A DNA stretch of 64,000 bases from Sulfitobacter geojensis (GCF_000622325.1 NZ_JASE01000005.1:2790001-2854000), one strand, 5' to 3'; numbered from the stretch's first letter, positions 33,527-43,246 are shown. Numbers and translations are program-made. Notes: generated from the letters alone by a model not told the origin.

Positions 33527-36036
33527 TGAAAATCCACCAATGCATCCCAACGCGGGTTGCTGTCATCCAGATGGCGCAGCGCCCCCCATGATCCCCATTT
33601 CGTCGGCGCGTAAACATCCGAATAGGCATTGAACAATTGCCCGCCAACGGCTTTCCATCCGTTCAGTAACACCGCGTACAAACGCCCCATTTCGGCAGAG
33701 TAATTCAGGTGGTGCATGAACGCGGTCAAGGCCGTATCCTCGACCAATCCGCCAATTCCGACAATATGGGTGCCCCCCTCGTACATCACCAGATCAAGAC
33801 CCTGCGCGCGGGCCACCTGCGCGTGATGCGGCCACACCCGCCCGATCAGGTCCTGCAAGGTATCCGCAGCATTGCCGCTGACGCTGCCGTCCGTCAATTC
33901 GCGTTCGGCCAATGCGGTGGCGTGGTCAAACCGGTGCGCGGCAATATAGGTTTCCAGCGCCTTGCCCTTCAGCCCCTGCGCTTCACCCTTCCCACGTGCC
34001 TTGGCCGCACTTTCAGCCAGCCAAGTTTTCACCATTTCCTGCCGATCCTCCAGCCCCAGCACACCACCGAAATATCCCGTGACCGCATAGGCATCAAAGG
34101 CATCAACCGGCCGTTCCATGCCTTCGGCCACGGCCAGCGGGGCGGTGAATGCTTCGGTTTCCAGCCCCAACCAACCGGTCTGCGACGAAATAACATTGAC
34201 CAGCCGTTCCTCAGCCTCGCCGGCAAAAACATCCGACCAGATCCGCGCCACTTCGGCGGCGCGCAGCCCGTAAAGCTGCATCCACTTGTCCTTTTGCCCC
34301 CAGCGCGCCAAAGCGACCTCATCCGCCCAAACCGCTTGGGAAAACTGCCAGTTCCAGACCTCGTTCGAGAACTCGACATAGGCAGTCAAGGCAGGGTCCA
34401 GCCTGTCGCGCACCATCTCTGCATAGGCCCGCACAAAGGCATCGTCCGCCAGATGCGGGATGTTGAACCAAGCGTCGTTTTCCAACTCATTGGCCAGATC
34501 AATCATCACTTCGACTGGCACCCCGTCGGCATAGGTGACATCGCCCACTTGCGGACGCTCGGACCAATCCGACAGCTGGCTGTTGTTGGTTTCTGCCCAG
34601 TCCATGAAGCGCAGCGCGCGGAACTGGCCGATGCGGGCGGTCCATGCGGGATTGAAAACTGCGCCACGGTCAAAACGGCGGGCGTGATCCATGTGCACCA
34701 CACTGATGTTGCGCGGCGGGTTGGTCGTGTTGATCCGTTGGATGCGAATGTCGACGCTGCCCGGACCAGGGGCATAATCAAAGGTCACCTCATTCTTGCC
34801 ATAGCGCACCTTTTCAGCGCGACCCGACACCTCGATCACCCCTTTGCCGTCAAATTTCAGCCGGTACCGCCCCTTTAGCGATGTCGCTGCTTCGGGCATA
34901 TCGGTCAGGATCAACGTGCCGATACTGCCCAGACTGCGCGGCATTTTCAGCGGCCAGCCCGCAGCGTCCAGAAACCCCTCCGAACGCAGCTGCGCCCGCT
35001 CCATACCGCCCCACTGCCCCGCTTTATGCCCGATCCAGGGCCGCGCGGTTTTCATCAGGTCAAGAAAAGGCACCTGCGTGCTCCAATCCGTCACCGAGGC
35101 CAGCCCAATCGCCACATCTGTGCTGCCCTGCACGGCCCCTTCCGGCGGCAGGGAAAGGTCTTGGGGCGGTCCGGTTGGCGCAGCCGGGGCCATGCTGGCG
35201 CGCGCTGCGGTGACCAAAGGCACCGGCGTCACGGGCGCGCTGCCATAGGCCTGCACCGCGTCCCAGGCAATCCGTTGCAGAATGCGCGCCAGATCCTCGT
35301 CCGGTGTGTCGAAGGCATTGCCGAACCTGTCCTTGAAATCCACCGGCAGGCCCAGCGGTGGATGCCCCGTCAGCGTGGCATATTGCACCATCGCGACAAA
35401 GTAATGCCCCGCGTCATTCAGATGGATGTCGTCGTCAAAAAAGCTGGTGATGTCTGTCACACCGTCGACCTGCCCCGCGGCAATTTCGTCATGCAGCCGC
35501 GCCATCGCCTGTCCTGCGGGGATCAGTGAAACAGTGCCGCGATCCTCGCGCATCCCCGCTGCGATCTGTGCGACGATGTTTTCCCAGACCGGTAGATCCT
35601 GATCCAAGCGGGTGCGCCACGTGATATCGGCCTTCGCGTCATGTTCCACCACTTGGCCGGTGCCGCTTTTCAGACTGTGCCACGTCTCTTGCACATAGAT
35701 ATGCGCATCCGGATTGGCCGCCGTCGCCAAACCGGCAAAGGCCTGCGCATAGACATCCGTTTCCGAGAATTGCGTGTGGTTTTCCAGCGGCACTGCTTCG
35801 GTCAGGATTAAATGGGTGGTCCCGCCAAGGGGCAATACGGCGCGCGCATCGACCCCTTCGGCGCTGTCGGATTTGTCCCAGTTATAGCGCAGCGGGGCCC
35901 CGTTGATGATCTGCGCCTGAACGCGAGCATCCCCTGTGCCTGCCAGTAGCGCCTGTTCCAGCATGCTTGGCCCCGTCTGGCCGAACAGGCTGTGGCCGAC
36001 CATCAGAACCGAAAAGAGCGTGGCCAGACCGCTCAT
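33523..36036 (-). CDS. SGNH-like domain fused to a glycosidase-like TIM-barrel domain
   Basis: 837 residues. Residues 1-265 resemble an SGNH hydrolase: MVGHSLFGQTGP puts Ser16 in a G-H-S-L context, ETWHSL follows, and DDDIHLNDAGHY near residue 203 gives the late Asp-x-His pair. This part is clearly paralogous to the next gene product. Residues ~300-837 look like a carbohydrate-active alpha/beta barrel; YVEFSNEVWNW puts E559 in an Asn-Glu pair typical of clan GH-A acid/base residues. There is no room for a full signal peptide, only a short hydrophobic start. Starts and stops overlap the neighbours by four bases. Likely a polysaccharide-modifying esterase/acyltransferase plus lyase or hydrolase; the activity is not established. 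Confidence 0.7.
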   Translation of the reverse strand: MSGLATLFSVLMVGHSLFGQTGPSMLEQALLAGTGDARVQAQIINGAPLRYNWDKSDSAEGVDARAVLPLGGTTHLILTEAVPLENHTQFSETDVYAQAFAGLATAANPDAHIYVQETWHSLKSGTGQVVEHDAKADITWRTRLDQDLPVWENIVAQIAAGMREDRGTVSLIPAGQAMARLHDEIAAGQVDGVTDITSFFDDDIHLNDAGHYFVAMVQYATLTGHPPLGLPVDFKDRFGNAFDTPDEDLARILQRIAWDAVQAYGSAPVTPVPLVTAARASMAPAAPTGPPQDLSLPPEGAVQGSTDVAIGLASVTDWSTQVPFLDLMKTARPWIGHKAGQWGGMERAQLRSEGFLDAAGWPLKMPRSLGSIGTLILTDMPEAATSLKGRYRLKFDGKGVIEVSGRAEKVRYGKNEVTFDYAPGPGSVDIRIQRINTTNPPRNISVVHMDHARRFDRGAVFNPAWTARIGQFRALRFMDWAETNNSQLSDWSERPQVGDVTYADGVPVEVMIDLANELENDAWFNIPHLADDAFVRAYAEMVRDRLDPALTAYVEFSNEVWNWQFSQAVWADEVALARWGQKDKWMQLYGLRAAEVARIWSDVFAGEAEERLVNVISSQTGWLGLETEAFTAPLAVAEGMERPVDAFDAYAVTGYFGGVLGLEDRQEMVKTWLAESAAKARGKGEAQGLKGKALETYIAAHRFDHATALAERELTDGSVSGNAADTLQDLIGRVWPHHAQVARAQGLDLVMYEGGTHIVGIGGLVEDTALTAFMHHLNYSAEMGRLYAVLLNGWKAVGGQLFNAYSDVYAPTKWGSWGALRHLDDSNPRWDALVDFQ

Positions 36037-36977
36037 GCCGCTACTCCCGTTTGCGCGTGCCGCCCAACCACATCCCAGACCGTGCGCTGCATCAACGCAG
36101 CCAACGCCGCAGACGGCGCATCGGCCGGCGTGCCATCCGCACGGTTCAATTGATGCGCCAGCCCCAGCGGCGAACTCTGATACAGCACCGCGTAATGTGT
36201 TAACGCCACCAGATAGGCCCCCAGATCGTTGAAATGGATGGTGTCGGGCGTGCCATCCGCGTTCCGCGCCATCAGATCATCCACGCCTGTCACCCCGTCC
36301 AGTCCGCCCTGTGCCGTGATCGCGCGGACGCATGCCGCCATGACCTGACCGGCAGGGATCAGGTAGATCGGTGCATCGGTTTTGCCCAAAGCCGGATAGA
36401 GGACACGTTCGAGCCAACGCTCTGAAAAATCATCGTCAATCCGCGCCAGCCAGCCTGCCGGATCATTGGTATGGTGCCATGTCTCGTAAAGGTAAATGCG
36501 CGCCTGCGGGTTGCCCTCCCGTGCCAGCCCCGCCCAATGCGCCAGATAGGTCGCACTGTCATGATAGCGGATTGCGTCCTTGATCTCGACCATTTCGGTA
36601 AGCACCACCGCGTCATAATCCCCTGACGCAAGCGCCTCTTGCGCGCCCCGAAACCTTGGATGGTCGTTTTCAACGTCAAACCCGTTCACCGGCTGATCCG
36701 GTTCCCAGTGCTGCATCAGCGAGGTGCCCCAGCCGAGTTGGCTGTCATACCCATGGCCGCTGCCCGCCAGCTGCGCCAGCATCGCAGGCATGTCGCGCCC
36801 GACCAGTGAATGCCCCAGATGATAGACCTGCAACGGCCCCGACGGTGCAGGCAAGGCGCGCGCATAAAGCGCCTTGGCCCGTTTTGCCCCGCGCTGGCGA
36901 CGCGCATAGCTGTATGCCCCGACGCCAAGCGCCAGCGTCAAAAAGCCAAGGACGGCACGGCGGGTCAATGACGGCAT
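36033..36977 (-). CDS. SGNH-like hydrolase/acyltransferase domain protein, membrane-targeted
   Basis: 314 residues. The N-terminus LTRRAVLGFLTLALGVGAY looks like a Tat-type or uncleaved membrane signal. Ser57 sits in HLGHSLVG, YETWHHTNDP follows, and DTIHFNDLGAYLVAL provides the C-terminal Asp-x-His. The motifs ETWH, LIPAGQ, GVT, IHxND and the final W-D-V are shared with the N-terminal domain of the adjacent 837-residue protein, so the two arose by duplication. I start at 36977 because a longer frame would overlap the PPTase gene; this leaves 4 bp between them. Possible role: O-acylation or deacylation of the glycan. Confidence 0.75.
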   Translation of the reverse strand: MPSLTRRAVLGFLTLALGVGAYSYARRQRGAKRAKALYARALPAPSGPLQVYHLGHSLVGRDMPAMLAQLAGSGHGYDSQLGWGTSLMQHWEPDQPVNGFDVENDHPRFRGAQEALASGDYDAVVLTEMVEIKDAIRYHDSATYLAHWAGLAREGNPQARIYLYETWHHTNDPAGWLARIDDDFSERWLERVLYPALGKTDAPIYLIPAGQVMAACVRAITAQGGLDGVTGVDDLMARNADGTPDTIHFNDLGAYLVALTHYAVLYQSSPLGLAHQLNRADGTPADAPSAALAALMQRTVWDVVGRHAQTGVAA

Positions 36978-36981
36978 GGGC

Positions 36982-37677
36982 TCAGGCTCCTTTAACCGGA
37001 GATTTATCAGCCCATGCCGCCGTGACAAGGTGGCCGTCGATCTGATCAAACCGCCCCAGCAGCATATCGCCCGCAACAAAATCACCCGCCGGTTTCAAAA
37101 AGGTCGCGGTGAACCGCCCCGCAGATCTGTCCAGCGCGATGTCGATGTGATCAAAGCCGAACAGCATTTTAGTCAACGGATACTGCGCCTTATAGGTCGC
37201 TTCCTTGGCGCAAAAGACCAGCTTGGCCAGCCAAAGCTGGTCCGGCCCTGCGATACCGGCCTGTTCAGCGTCCGAACAGATGGTCGACAACAGATCCTGT
37301 GAAAGCGGCGTATTCTCTTCGATATCAAGGCCCAGACATGGCCCGTCGGTTCGAAGCACCGCGGCGCATAGGGACGTTGTATGGGAAATACTACCCGAGA
37401 TACCTTTGGGCCACACCGGCGCGCGATCAGGGGACGCAGGGACCGGCACCGGCGGCATCCCAAGTTGCGCCATCGCGATCCGTGCAGCGGCACGCCCTGC
37501 GGCGAATTCCCGCCGTCGGGCGGGTATCGCCTGGGCCAGATGCGCCGCCTCATCGCCCATCGCTGGCGGTTGAGGCACGCGCGGATCGGTGACACCCACC
37601 GCAACAGGCCCGTCAAACAGTGCCGCAATCACCGCTTGCGTCCGGGTCATCCTGTCCATCGCCTGCACCGCTGTCAT
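36982..37677 (-). CDS. 4'-phosphopantetheinyl transferase (EntD/Sfp superfamily)
   Basis: 231 residues. It shows the superfamily motifs: GSISHTTSLCAAVL, the metal-binding LGLDIEENTPL and FCAKEATYKAQYP. It transfers phosphopantetheine from CoA to serine of carrier proteins. The targets in the same operon are the NRPS PCP (S1442) and the PKS ACP (S1806). The ATG overlaps the NRPS stop codon (ATGA). A dedicated, coupled PPTase strongly supports the assembly line being functional. Confidence 0.93.
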   Translation of the reverse strand: MTAVQAMDRMTRTQAVIAALFDGPVAVGVTDPRVPQPPAMGDEAAHLAQAIPARRREFAAGRAAARIAMAQLGMPPVPVPASPDRAPVWPKGISGSISHTTSLCAAVLRTDGPCLGLDIEENTPLSQDLLSTICSDAEQAGIAGPDQLWLAKLVFCAKEATYKAQYPLTKMLFGFDHIDIALDRSAGRFTATFLKPAGDFVAGDMLLGRFDQIDGHLVTAAWADKSPVKGA

Positions 37678-40600
37678 GCGCCGGCTTTGCTGCGCCCTGC
37701 CCGCATCGCGCGTCTTTTCGAAATCGCCTCGGTGGCGGCAGGTTGCGTAGGGGCGGCCGGCGCGGGTGTCGCGCCACCGGTGCCTTTGTCGATATGACCG
37801 GCAAGGCCGGCAAGCGTGGGGAAGCGGAAGATGTCCGTGATCGACAGGCTGTCGTTGTTCAGCGCGGCCTTGATGTCACGGTGCGCCTGCACAGCCAGCA
37901 GGGAATGCCCGCCAAGCCCGAAAAAGTTATCTTCGCCGCGAATGTCGCTCACGCCCAGCAGCTTTGACCAGACCTCGCTGATTATCCCTTGCGTTGCGTT
38001 GGCCGGTGCGCGCGGGGTTTCGTCGCGCGGTTTCAAACGGCGTTCCGGCAGGGGCAGCGCCTTGCGGTCGATTTTCTTGTTCGGCGTCAGCGGCATGGCA
38101 TCCAGCGTGACGTAGTATGTCGGCACCATGATGGCAGGCAGAACAGCGGAAAGCGCCGTCTTCGTCTTGTCAGGATCCAGCGGCGTTTGCGCGGTGACGT
38201 AACCCACCAGATGCGCGCTGCCAAAGGCCTCGACCGTGGTGACAACTGCTTGGCTCACGCCGGGCAATTCGGCCAGCCGCGCCTCGATCTCGCCCAGCTC
38301 GATCCGATGGCCGCGGACCTTCACCTGCGCATCGGCGCGGCCTGCGAAATGCAAGACACCTTGCGCATCCCATGTCGCCAGATCGCCGGTGCGATACAGC
38401 TTGCCCGCGCCAAATGGGTTCGCCACAAAACGTTCGTCGCTCAGTTCGGGACGTTGCCAGTAGCCCTCCGTGACACCATCACCTCCAATCCACAATTCCC
38501 CTTCAACACCAATCGGTTGCGGACGCATCTTATCATCAAGGATGAAGGTTTGCGTGTTGGCAATCGGCGTACCAATCGGGACCGTTGCATCCGCCGCATC
38601 CGTAACCATTTGCGTGGTGGACCAGATCGTCGTTTCCGTGGGGCCGTACATGTTTTGCAGGCTGGCCCGCGTGGCAGATTGCAGCGCGCCGACCAATGAT
38701 CCGGGCAAAGCTTCGCCCCCCACCATCAGATGTTGCACCCGCCCCAAAGCGGCGCGCGCGCCGTCATTGGTCACCAGCATCTGCGCCATCGACGGGGTGC
38801 ATTGCAGGTGGGTCACATCGTGGCGAATGATCTGTGCCGCAAGCGAGAAATCATCCGCTTCCAGAACCGTGCCCTGGTTGGACAGCTGCAAAACTTCGGC
38901 CAGCGGTTTCAGCCCTTCCATAACCAGAGCCGGATCAATGCCGTAATCGATCAGACAGGCGACTTCGTCCACGCCAATCGCTTTCAGCTGTTCAACCCGT
39001 GCCACACCATCGGCCACAGTGCCAAACATGCCGCTGTCGTTGAAATAGCGTTGGAAAGCGAATTCAAGGATCGCATCAAGTTCTTCGTCACTGACCCCTT
39101 CAAGGTCCAGATCAAAGGCGTTGGACGTCCCTTCGGGCCGTTTGAACGCTGGAAACGCCCAAGCGTATTGTTTGATCAGCGCGGCGGCGGAGCGCAGGTA
39201 GTCCTTCATCGGGCCGCGCGCGACTTCTTCGGCCGCCTCACGGGTGTCCGCCAGATAGCTGTGCAGCATCAAGGTCACGGTGAAATCAGCCGGATCATGG
39301 CCCGCATCACGCAGGGCCTGATGGTAAAGCTTGATCTTACCGCCGACTTCTTCAACCGATTGACCCAACAAGTGTGTCAGCACATTCGCGCCAATCTCGC
39401 CCGCTTCTTTCCACGTTTGCGGGTTTCCCGCGGTGGTCACCCAGACCGGCAGTTCTTTCGACACAGGGCGCGGTTGGGTCACAACCGCATGCATGCTGCC
39501 GTCCTGTTTGGGAAACTCCACCGGTTCGCCGCGCCACATCTGGCGCAGTTGTTTGATCGCCGCATACATCGCAGGCTTGTTGGCGGGCGGCGTGTTTTCG
39601 GGGCGCAACACGAAATCATCGGGCTGCCAGCCGCTGGCGATGGCAAGGCCGACACGTCCGTTGGTCAGATTGTCGATCACCGCCCATTCTTCGGCAATCC
39701 GCGCCGGATGGTGCAAGGGGGCTACGCAGGACCCTGCCCGCACGGCGAGGTTTTGCGTCACTGCCGCGACGGCTGCGCCGGTGACCGACGGGTTCGGATA
39801 AGGTCCGCCAAAGGCGTGGAAATGGCGTTCGGGCGTCCAGACAGCGTTAAACCCGTTGGCATCCGCAAATTTCGCGCCTTCCAGCAGCAATTCGTATTTC
39901 TTGGGGCCGACGCCGTCGTCATTGCCCCAATACATCAGGTTGAAATCAATCTTGCGATCGGATGCGGCAATAGGTCCGTTCGACACCATCGTGCGCGATT
40001 CATCCCCTGCCAGCACCAGTTTAAAGCCGCGTGCGAGGGTCCAGAACAGTTCCAGCACCGAAATATCAAAGCTGAGCGAGGTAACGGCAAGCCAGACCGC
40101 GCCTGCGTCATGGTCGATGCGGTCATCCATACCGGCAAAGAAATTCGCGACATTGCCATGGCTGACCATCACCCCTTTGGGCGTGCCGGTAGAGCCGGAA
40201 GTATAGATCAGATAAGCCAGATCGTCCGGCGTCGCCGTTGGCTCTGGCGCGGTGTCGGGTGCGCCTGAAATCTGCGGATCACTGTCCAGCACGATGACTT
40301 TTGCGTTATGCGCGGGCAGCTGCGCGGCCAAGCCGCTTTGCGTCACGATCAGCGGGGCGGCGCTGTCACTGATGTAATGCGCAATGCGATCGGCCGGATA
40401 TGCCGGATCAAGCGGCACATAGGCTCCGCCCGCCTTGAGGATCCCTAGCGCCCCGATCAACAGATCAAGGCTGCGAGTGGTGAACAAACCGACCGGTGTA
40501 CCGCGGCGCGCGCCTTGTGCGCGCAGAACATGGGCCAGTTTGTTGGCGCGGGCATCCAAAGCGGCGTATGACAGCATTTCCCCTTCAAAAACAACCGCTT

Positions 40601-42227
40601 CGCTGTCCGGCGTCCGTGCCACCTGCGCTTCGAATGCGGCGTGGATCGTCGTGGGGGTATAGGCGCGCGCGGTATCGTTCCAGCCGTCTAGCAGCGCCAC
40701 TTCGCTTACGGGCATCCGGCGCAGGTCATTGCAGGTCTGCGCGTCGGCAAACGATGCGGCAGCCGCTTCGATACGGGCGCAGATCAGATCGACAGCTACG
40801 TCGGAAAGGCGCGTTTTATCATAAGTCAGTTGCGCCACTGCCCCGTCAAGGCACAGGGTCAGCGCAGCGTTTTCGACCGGTATTGCCTCCAGCGAGAACC
40901 CGATCAGCGGCTGACCGTTTACCGCACTCACCGGATCGCGGGCCAACAAATCCTGTGCCATGCCAGCGGAGGTTTGCGCGCGGTCCAGATGGCGGGTCAC
41001 ATCGTCCGACACCGATTGCACCGCGGCTTCACCCCCCGCAGAAATATGCAGCGGCACCCAGCCTGCGACCAACGGATGTTCGGGCTTCACCTTCAAGGCA
41101 AAAACGCCCTGCGCCGCCTCCTCTCCGTTCAACACGGCCACAGCGCCGGCGGTGACCCCTTGCGCCGCGGAAAGACCGGCTGGCAGCGTCAATGGCCGTA
41201 TTGCCAGTTCAGGTTCACCCGACCGGGCCGCGATAAATGGCACCTGCGCCGGAGCGGATTTTGTCAAGGCCATGCGCCAGAACGCTTCGTCTTTGGCGTC
41301 GAAATCAGGCAGGTTTGGTTGGCCAAGAACGTCGCCAACAGTAGTCAGGCTGCCTGGGGCGATCTTGCCCCCGTCTAATTGACGTAGCCCGCGCAATCTT
41401 ACGGCTGTGGTGGCTGTTGCAACACTCACCGCCTTGTCGGACACTTCCAGAACCGTACCGGCAGCACCGCTTGCCCCGTCGACAAGGTCAAGCCCGCCAA
41501 TGCTGTAAAACGCGTCACCAATAGCAATCTTGGCTGTGCCAAGCGGGTTCCAATACTCGCCAAAGTCCAGCCCCCGCACCAGCGCGTCCAACTGCGCCGC
41601 CGGTGCCGTGAAATCCAGCACACCCATGTTATCGGGTCGCTGATTACGGGCGAAATAGCTACGCTGGCTTAGGTCTTGCGGCGTGCGTTCCAGAGTTCCG
41701 GTTTCAAGCTGCGACAGGACAGCGGCAAAGCTTTCCATGCCAGCGGCGTAACATTTGGAGTTCAGACTGAAGGCCGTTTCATCTGCCGCAATCTCGACGG
41801 TCTTTTGCGCCAGAAGGTCGCCCTCGTCCACGCCACCTTCGATCATGTGCCAGCTGACACCGTGTGACGTCTCGCCGTTGATCACCGCCCACGCCGGCGT
41901 ATTCAGACCCGCATAACGTGGCAAGGGACCGTCATGGAAATTTATCGCACCCTTCGCAGGAACCGCCAGTACATCCGCAGGAATCATTCGCAGGTTGGCA
42001 ATGGACAGCAGCCAATCCGCCGCAAGGCCAGCCCCGAGGATACCCTTTGCCTCATCGAACACCGACAGCCCCTTGGCTTCGGCCCAGCCGCGCACCGTCG
42101 CATCGCGCGTGATCACCGCTGACAGGCGATGCCCGCCTGCCAACATCATATCTCCACAGGCAATGGTCAGGGATTCATCACCCATCAAAATGGCGTCAAA
42201 AGCTTGGGGATTGACGGGGACAGTCAT
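37674..42227 (-). CDS. Single-module NRPS: formyltransferase, C-lobe, adenylation with embedded luciferase-like monooxygenase, PCP
   Basis: 1517 residues. Residues ~10-310: methionyl-tRNA-formyltransferase-like domain with its catalytic residues (N96 and H98 in INFHDGPLPRY, D134 in GGVDEGD). Residues ~315-520: only the C-terminal lobe of a condensation domain; no HHxxxDG motif exists. Residues ~525-1395: adenylation domain with YTSGSTGTPKG (A3), LSFDISVLEL (A4, D721), YGPTETT (A5), YRTGDL (A7) and NKKIDR (A10). It is interrupted at ~750-1115 by an FMN-dependent luciferase-like monooxygenase (FNLMYWGNDDG, WTPERHFHAFGG) of the MupA/Atu3671 type. PCP: LGGHSLLAV, S1442. Predicted product: a formylated, possibly oxidised aminoacyl thioester handed to the PKS. 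The amino acid is not predicted. Overlaps both neighbours by four bases. Confidence 0.93.
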   Translation of the reverse strand: MTVPVNPQAFDAILMGDESLTIACGDMMLAGGHRLSAVITRDATVRGWAEAKGLSVFDEAKGILGAGLAADWLLSIANLRMIPADVLAVPAKGAINFHDGPLPRYAGLNTPAWAVINGETSHGVSWHMIEGGVDEGDLLAQKTVEIAADETAFSLNSKCYAAGMESFAAVLSQLETGTLERTPQDLSQRSYFARNQRPDNMGVLDFTAPAAQLDALVRGLDFGEYWNPLGTAKIAIGDAFYSIGGLDLVDGASGAAGTVLEVSDKAVSVATATTAVRLRGLRQLDGGKIAPGSLTTVGDVLGQPNLPDFDAKDEAFWRMALTKSAPAQVPFIAARSGEPELAIRPLTLPAGLSAAQGVTAGAVAVLNGEEAAQGVFALKVKPEHPLVAGWVPLHISAGGEAAVQSVSDDVTRHLDRAQTSAGMAQDLLARDPVSAVNGQPLIGFSLEAIPVENAALTLCLDGAVAQLTYDKTRLSDVAVDLICARIEAAAASFADAQTCNDLRRMPVSEVALLDGWNDTARAYTPTTIHAAFEAQVARTPDSEAVVFEGEMLSYAALDARANKLAHVLRAQGARRGTPVGLFTTRSLDLLIGALGILKAGGAYVPLDPAYPADRIAHYISDSAAPLIVTQSGLAAQLPAHNAKVIVLDSDPQISGAPDTAPEPTATPDDLAYLIYTSGSTGTPKGVMVSHGNVANFFAGMDDRIDHDAGAVWLAVTSLSFDISVLELFWTLARGFKLVLAGDESRTMVSNGPIAASDRKIDFNLMYWGNDDGVGPKKYELLLEGAKFADANGFNAVWTPERHFHAFGGPYPNPSVTGAAVAAVTQNLAVRAGSCVAPLHHPARIAEEWAVIDNLTNGRVGLAIASGWQPDDFVLRPENTPPANKPAMYAAIKQLRQMWRGEPVEFPKQDGSMHAVVTQPRPVSKELPVWVTTAGNPQTWKEAGEIGANVLTHLLGQSVEEVGGKIKLYHQALRDAGHDPADFTVTLMLHSYLADTREAAEEVARGPMKDYLRSAAALIKQYAWAFPAFKRPEGTSNAFDLDLEGVSDEELDAILEFAFQRYFNDSGMFGTVADGVARVEQLKAIGVDEVACLIDYGIDPALVMEGLKPLAEVLQLSNQGTVLEADDFSLAAQIIRHDVTHLQCTPSMAQMLVTNDGARAALGRVQHLMVGGEALPGSLVGALQSATRASLQNMYGPTETTIWSTTQMVTDAADATVPIGTPIANTQTFILDDKMRPQPIGVEGELWIGGDGVTEGYWQRPELSDERFVANPFGAGKLYRTGDLATWDAQGVLHFAGRADAQVKVRGHRIELGEIEARLAELPGVSQAVVTTVEAFGSAHLVGYVTAQTPLDPDKTKTALSAVLPAIMVPTYYVTLDAMPLTPNKKIDRKALPLPERRLKPRDETPRAPANATQGIISEVWSKLLGVSDIRGEDNFFGLGGHSLLAVQAHRDIKAALNNDSLSITDIFRFPTLAGLAGHIDKGTGGATPAPAAPTQPAATEAISKRRAMRAGRSKAGA

Positions 42228-43246
42228 GGGTTTTCCTTCGATACGGAACGTCGGAGTAAAGGGGTGTCGCGGCGCAGGGACATGCCAAGACCAAAGCGCA
42301 GCAGGTCACGGTTGAAACCGGGCGGGTCTTGCGGCGTTGCACCGGATAATTTGCAGCGCAGATGATGAATGGCACCACCGGCAAGCTTGGCCAGAAGCGC
42401 CGCGGCCGCATAGGTGCGGGAGTGGTTTTTTACAAAATAGTGCCGGCGCGAGGCGAACCAGTAGTCGGGAATGCGCCGCCATTCTTTCATCCCAGTCGAG
42501 ACAGATCCGATGTGCACCACACCGACTTGCGGCAGATACCAGCATTCCCAGCCCGCCACAGCAGCCCGTTTGCACAGGTCGGTTTCCTCAAAGTAGAGAA
42601 AGAATGTTTCGTCGAATATGCCGATGTCATCCAGCATCGCGGCGCGCATCAATACACTGGCCCCCGCGACCCAATCCACCGGTGTTGGCGTCTGCGGCAG
42701 ATCTGGCGCGACGACAGAAGATTTCAGCAATCGGGTAAACGGGCCGGTGCGCGCCGCCCCTTCGAATTCGCCCGCGATGGAGGGAAAGCGAAAGGCCGTT
42801 GTATGAGGAAGACCATCCTCACCGCGCACATGGCTGCCGGCCATTCCGGCCTTGGGCGTGGTTTCCAGATGTTTGATCAGCGCGGGCAAGCAGCCCTGAT
42901 CGGGAAAGGCGTCCGAGTTCAGCACATAGAAGTAATCAGGGCGGCGACCGTCCGACATGCCAGCCTTGAAACCCAGATTGTTGCCCGCACCAAATCCGCC
43001 GTTCACATCCGACAGGATCAACCGCACGCGGTTTTGCGCATCCCAGCCGCGCTGCGCAATGGCATTGGCCAGCACGCCAGCCGAACCGTCGCCGGAGGCA
43101 TTGTCGATGATCACCAGCTCGGCGCCCTCAGGCATATCGGCAAGCGCGGCCTCGGCTGCGCGCAGGGTCATCTCAGCGGTCCGGTAATTCAGCAAGACCA
43201 CCAGCACACTCGGGGGTGCCAGCACTTTCGGAGTTACATCTGCCAT
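42224..43246 (-). CDS. Glycosyltransferase family 2 (rhamnosyltransferase-like)
   Basis: 340 residues. The GT-A domain opens SVLVVLLNYRTAEMTLRAAEA with LVIIDNASGDGS. The metal site is in YVLNSDAFPD, followed by WVAGASVLMRA and FFLYFEETDLCKRA, typical of WbbL-like rhamnosyltransferases. It sits between the PKS and NRPS genes, its start overlapping the PKS stop (TGATG) and its end overlapping the NRPS start (ATGA). The insertion of a sugar transferase between two assembly-line genes is good evidence that product and sugar are joined. The start is taken at the coupled ATG rather than 27 nt upstream, inside the PKS gene. Confidence 0.9.
   Translation of the reverse strand: MADVTPKVLAPPSVLVVLLNYRTAEMTLRAAEAALADMPEGAELVIIDNASGDGSAGVLANAIAQRGWDAQNRVRLILSDVNGGFGAGNNLGFKAGMSDGRRPDYFYVLNSDAFPDQGCLPALIKHLETTPKAGMAGSHVRGEDGLPHTTAFRFPSIAGEFEGAARTGPFTRLLKSSVVAPDLPQTPTPVDWVAGASVLMRAAMLDDIGIFDETFFLYFEETDLCKRAAVAGWECWYLPQVGVVHIGSVSTGMKEWRRIPDYWFASRRHYFVKNHSRTYAAAALLAKLAGGAIHHLRCKLSGATPQDPPGFNRDLLRFGLGMSLRRDTPLLRRSVSKENP

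Noticed and set aside
38730-40268. 512-codon open frame antisense to the NRPS
   Set aside because: It lies entirely opposite the adenylation/monooxygenase coding sequence. Its product is His/Arg/Gln-rich with no domain, as expected for an antisense frame in GC-rich DNA.
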